From contig CAJWBV010000020.1 of assembly GCA_913020275.1 (NCBI GenBank), positions 1-9,160 on the forward strand: DNA of 9,160 nucleotides. Reading direction: 5' to 3'. Shown here piece after piece: positions 7,352-9,160 of this stretch (positions are counted from its first letter, which is position 1; each line of letters starts with the position of its first letter). Origin of the DNA: an uncultured Rhodobiaceae bacterium. Lineage in GTDB: Bacteria; Pseudomonadota; Alphaproteobacteria; RS24. Made by a program: the position numbers and the translations under genes. The notes beneath the pieces were generated by a model that saw nothing but the letters and a program-made list of their open reading frames with translations, searched no databases and was not told where the DNA came from.

Positions 7352-7380
7352 TTGGCGCGAAAGTCGCGCTAGATACTAGC
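7352..7380 (+). promoter_or_regulatory. Putative Caulobacter-type promoter directly before the TerB-like gene
   Basis: TTGGCGC (7352-7358) matches the alphaproteobacterial housekeeping -35 TTGACGS at six of seven bases. GCTAGATA (7368-7375) matches the -10 GCTANAWC at seven of eight. The nine-base gap is one short of the usual 10-14. The -10 is part of a small palindrome, GCTAG-ATA-CTAGC (7368-7380). The expected start lies about at the A of the ATG (7382), so the message could be leaderless. Confidence 0.4.
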
Positions 7381-7381
7381 C

Positions 7382-7837
7382 ATGTTGAACCGATTGAAAA
7401 CCTTGATTGCCGATGACGCGCCGGTGCCGGAAGCCACGGAGCCGGCTGATCGCCTGCATGTGGCCGCCGCCGCACTGCTCATTAGAGCCGCGCAGATTGA
7501 CGGGACGGTCGATGCGCATGAACAGCAATTACTGCAACGCCTTGTCGGTCCGTATTTCGGCCTCGAGGATGAAGAAGCCGCCGCACTGCTGACCCAGGCA
7601 ACGGCGGCGATAGATGCAGCCAATGATCTTTTCCAGTTCACCCAGCAAATCAATGCCAATTTCGGGCCCGATCATAAAATCATGCTGGTCGAATTGCTCT
7701 GGCGTGTGGTTTTGGCCGACGGCGTGGTTGATGATTATGAGGCCAATCTCATCCGCCGCGTAGCCGGTCTTATCCATGTTTCCGATGCGCAAGCCGGAGC
7801 CGCCCGAAAACGCGCTGAAACACCCTCCCCCCTCTAG
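7382..7837 (+). CDS. TerB-like (tellurite resistance TerB family) protein
   Basis: A 151-residue, almost entirely helical acidic protein of the TerB-like/COG4103 group. Two copies of an acidic helix-turn pattern stand out: [20 protein letters not shown] (about 35-54) and [20 protein letters not shown] (about 112-131). The DG-x-VD-x-x-E core is typical of TerB folds, whose acidic clusters can bind metal ions. In this genomic setting such proteins are uncharacterised; tellurite resistance should not be assumed, since no other ter gene is present. No Shine-Dalgarno sequence precedes the ATG at 7382, and a promoter-like element ends six bases upstream. fdxA starts 17 bases after its stop. The C-terminus ETPSPL is irregular but plausible. 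Confidence 0.8.
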   Translation: MLNRLKTLIADDAPVPEATEPADRLHVAAAALLIRAAQIDGTVDAHEQQLLQRLVGPYFGLEDEEAAALLTQATAAIDAANDLFQFTQQINANFGPDHKIMLVELLWRVVLADGVVDDYEANLIRRVAGLIHVSDAQAGAARKRAETPSPL

Positions 7838-7854
7838 ATTTTTCCGGAGATCTT

Positions 7855-8193
7855 ATGACCTATATCGTGACTGACGCCTGCATCAAATGCAAATATACCG
7901 ACTGCGTTGAAGTCTGCCCTGTTGATTGCTTTTACGAAGGCGAGAACATGCTTGTAATCCACCCCGACGAGTGCATTGACTGTGGGGTTTGTGAACCCGA
8001 ATGCCCGGCCGAGGCGATTAAGGCGGATACGGAGTCAAATCTGGAGAAATGGTTGGAACTGAACACCAAATTTGCCGATATCTGGCCAAATATCACGATA
8101 AAAAAAGAGGCACCGGCAGACGCGGATGATTTTCTCAACAAAGAGGGCAAATTTGAGGCTCATTTCACCGAAGCGCCCGGGGAAGGCGACTGA
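7855..8193 (+). CDS. fdxA: Seven-iron (3Fe-4S/4Fe-4S) ferredoxin
   Basis: A 112-residue low-potential electron carrier of the Azotobacter ferredoxin I/FdxA type. By position, Cys9, Cys17 and Cys50 would hold the [3Fe-4S] cluster, and Cys21 with C40-x2-C43-x2-C46 the [4Fe-4S] cluster. Cys12 and Cys25 correspond to the free cysteines of ferredoxin I. All expected ligands are intact, and the C-terminal extension with [18 protein letters not shown] is standard for the family. A GGAG ribosome site (7845-7848) precedes the ATG by six bases. The gene follows the TerB-like gene by 17 bases, so the two are probably co-transcribed. In Alphaproteobacteria fdxA usually lies between the S4-domain gene and carD, as seen here; the redox partner is unknown. 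Confidence 0.95.
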   Translation: MTYIVTDACIKCKYTDCVEVCPVDCFYEGENMLVIHPDECIDCGVCEPECPAEAIKADTESNLEKWLELNTKFADIWPNITIKKEAPADADDFLNKEGKFEAHFTEAPGEGD

Positions 8194-8195
8194 AA

Positions 8196-8235
8196 CGAGG
8201 CTTGGCGAGCCTGTCAGACCGCGGTTCGAGCCTCG
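8196..8235 (+). terminator. Possible terminator or attenuator-like hairpins after fdxA
   Basis: CGAGGCT (8196-8202) can pair with AGCCTCG (8229-8235), a seven-base stem with a long loop. Alternatively AGGCT (8198-8202) pairs with AGCCT (8208-8212) across five bases, so the two hairpins exclude each other. CGAGCCT is present twice (8206-8212 and 8227-8233). Only a short TTTT follows, eight bases downstream, so intrinsic termination is uncertain. Confidence 0.35.
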
Positions 8236-8237
8236 CG

Positions 8238-8265
8238 TTGAATTTTGCCAAATTTATGTTATAAT
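8238..8265 (+). promoter_or_regulatory. Strong sigma-70-type promoter for the CarD-like gene
   Basis: TTGAAT (8238-8243) and a perfect TATAAT (8260-8265) are 16 bases apart, in an AT-rich island unlike the surrounding GC-rich sequence. The start would be near 8272, leaving a leader of about 115 bases before the ATG at 8387. Confidence 0.6.
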
Positions 8266-8278
8266 AATGTAATTATTA
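8262..8278. repeat. Inverted repeat over -10 and start point, candidate operator
   Basis: TAATAAT-GTA-ATTATTA is a perfect inverted repeat with seven-base arms. It covers most of the -10 and the predicted start point, so a bound protein would block the promoter. AT-rich palindromes can arise by chance, and no binding protein is identified. Confidence 0.4.
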
Positions 8279-8332
8279 ACAAAACCTCGAAACATGATGG
8301 TAATTCCGCTTGTATTCGGCGGTTTCTCGCGT

Positions 8333-9088
8333 TCAAATCCTCCTGCACTTATCGCGGGGTCTGGACGTTGACGGAGCACTGTGAAAATGGCGACGACGCG
8401 TAAAACGGCCACCAAATCCCCGACAAAGGCGGCGGGCCGAACTCCAGCCAAGCAATCGGCCAAGAAAACGGCCAAAACTGCGGCGAAAAAACCGGTAGCC
8501 AAAAAGCCTGCCGCAAAAGCACCGGCGGCAAAAACAGCCACAAAGACCGTAGCGAAAAAGCCGGTAACCAATAACCGGAAATTTCCCCTCGGCGAAAAGT
8601 TCCCGGCGGGCACTCCATTTCTCCTTCCGGTAGGCAATGACATCACCCACCTTTAGTCCCGCGCTAATCTCAGCCCATGCCTCATCACTGATGTCCAACT
8701 GCTTTGAAAACATACCCGAGAGAGCCAATGCCGTAACTCCAAGGAAAACAGCCAACCCCGCAAAGAAACTTTTCCGCCAGCGACCCGATCGCGCGGGCTT
8801 CCTCTTTCTGGCCCAAAGCATCCAGGCAGCTACCACTGTCAGGGCCAGTGAACTGAGCGTCAGAATGTCGACAAATAGTAGGGATTTTTCTCCGTTGAAG
8901 GACTGAATCTGGCTGAAGCTGCCAATATTCTCAGGGGCGGTTTTGGTGGAAGGACCATCCTCAGCCGCGTTTTCCATCCAGGAAAGGATGGCCCACCCCT
9001 GAACATCACGAAGCCAGATAAGGTGGACCGCCTCATAAACAATGATGATGCCGACAAGGACAGCAAGAATCCTGATGATGATTTTCAA
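8333..9088 (-). CDS. Unknown membrane protein, C-terminus doubtful
   Basis: I do not recognise this protein. Three hydrophobic segments are visible: residues 3-22 (IIIRILAVLVGIIIVYEAVH), 70-93 and 107-126, the last two separated by a basic loop (ARKRKPARSGRWRK). A hydrophilic loop follows segment 1, and a soluble piece around 130-170 follows segment 3. The only start in this frame is TTG at 9088, just after an in-frame stop, with no good ribosome site; the next methionine is past the first membrane segment. The frame stays open to 8333, but residues from about 172 on are Arg/Phe/Gly-rich and are only the complement of the Lys/Ala-rich frame. Genuine coding probably ends at the junction near 8575. 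The sequence here looks less GC-rich than the bacterial core, so it may come from a different organism or locus. Confidence 0.5.
   Translation of the reverse strand: MKIIIRILAVLVGIIIVYEAVHLIWLRDVQGWAILSWMENAAEDGPSTKTAPENIGSFSQIQSFNGEKSLLFVDILTLSSLALTVVAAWMLWARKRKPARSGRWRKSFFAGLAVFLGVTALALSGMFSKQLDISDEAWAEISAGLKVGDVIAYRKEKWSARRELFAEGKFPVIGYRLFRYGLCGCFCRRCFCGRLFGYRFFRRSFGRFLGRLLGWSSARRLCRGFGGRFTRRRHFHSAPSTSRPRDKCRRI
8387..8656 (+). pseudogene. Lys/Ala-rich N-terminus of a CarD/CdnL-like regulator, cut at a junction
   Basis: The frame from ATG 8387 (GGAG at 8373-8376; an in-frame GTG at 8381 is less likely) encodes MATTRKTATKSPTKAAGRTP, then about 40 residues of AKKPVAKKPAAK-type repeats, ending VAKKPVTNN near 8575. 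Alphaproteobacterial CarD-family proteins next to fdxA often carry such a histone-like tail before the RNA-polymerase-binding core (normally a VVYPAHGVG-like stretch). That core is absent. After about 8575 the frame reads RKFPLGEKFPAGTP and stops at 8656, while the opposite strand codes a membrane protein there. CarD identity is inferred from position and tail, not from the core domain. A free-standing histone-H1-like Lys/Ala protein is the alternative. Confidence 0.55.
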
Positions 9089-9160
9089 GGCTCAGTGAAT
9101 CTGGACCCCCATCTTTGAGAAAGGAAATCCACTTTTTGTTTGATAACCTGATTAACCTTG
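9089..9160. other. AT-richer end of window, no gene seen
   Basis: 72 bases upstream of the minus-strand membrane protein gene. They contain an in-frame stop just before its TTG start and a GAATC site at 9096-9100. No promoter pair or ribosome site is convincing. Confidence 0.4.

Noticed and set aside
8221..8340. tRNA T-loop look-alikes (GGTTCGAGCC at 8223 and GTTCAAATC near 8331)
   Set aside because: The flanking five-base stems do not pair and no acceptor, D or anticodon arm can be placed upstream.
8254..8646. Minus-strand frame of 130 codons rich in Ala, Phe and Val
   Set aside because: It is the complement of the Lys/Ala-rich coding repeat and starts inside the junction; the hydrophobic look comes from the AAG/GCC repeat read backwards.
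1..9160. CRISPR arrays, insertion sequences, phage or toxin-antitoxin genes
   Set aside because: No spaced identical repeats of suitable length, transposase motifs, terminal inverted repeats, integrase or small paired ORFs of that type were seen.

Overview
The window is most likely a composite contig with three parts. About 8 kb of ordinary alphaproteobacterial DNA (roughly 553-8570) lies between two ends that do not belong to it. The bacterial origin rests on the protein families, the gene order (convergent cobT/rpmB; Suv3-like helicase, S4-domain protein, seven-iron ferredoxin, then the start of a Lys/Ala-rich CarD-type protein), GANTC sites and Caulobacter-type promoter elements. A Parvibaculum/Rhodobiaceae-like marine lineage would fit, but the exact lineage cannot be fixed by eye.

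Left end (1 to about 550): a fragment of a eukaryotic centrin gene. Three exon pieces read [12 protein letters not shown] / TIDAKELK / [18 protein letters not shown]. They are separated by a GT-AG intron (95-191) and a GC-AG intron (218-484), both rich in short GC repeats. This looks like nuclear DNA of a GC-rich alga. Near 545-556 it passes without a break into the C-terminal two thirds of cobT, in a different reading frame.

Bacterial core: the C-terminal part of cobT (cobaltochelatase subunit, VWA domain) meets rpmB (L28, minus strand) tail to tail across 7 bases. Upstream of rpmB on the minus strand is a two-gene unit: an acyl-CoA dehydrogenase followed by a PaaI-like hotdog thioesterase, with a recognisable promoter at 3844-3872. 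A 301-base intergenic region with three GANTC sites separates it from the plus-strand block. That block holds a 938-residue Suv3-like RNA helicase overlapping an Hsp15-like S4 protein by ATGA, then a TerB-like protein that may be leaderless, then fdxA. A separate strong promoter with an inverted repeat over its start region precedes the Lys/Ala-rich CarD-like N-terminus.

Right end (about 8575-9160): the CarD-like gene loses its expected core domain at 8570-8580. From there a minus-strand gene for a three-helix membrane protein of unknown function occupies the sequence. The two frames overlap convergently by about 270-320 bases, which is implausible for two intact genes, so this is probably a second misjoin or a rearrangement.

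Functionally the core is housekeeping: cobalamin cobalt insertion, ribosome structure and RNA handling, acyl-CoA metabolism, electron transfer and transcription regulation. I found no CRISPR array, insertion sequence, tRNA, rRNA or convincing new defence or biosynthetic system. The main surprises are the two junctions, the algal centrin fragment and several regulatory details.
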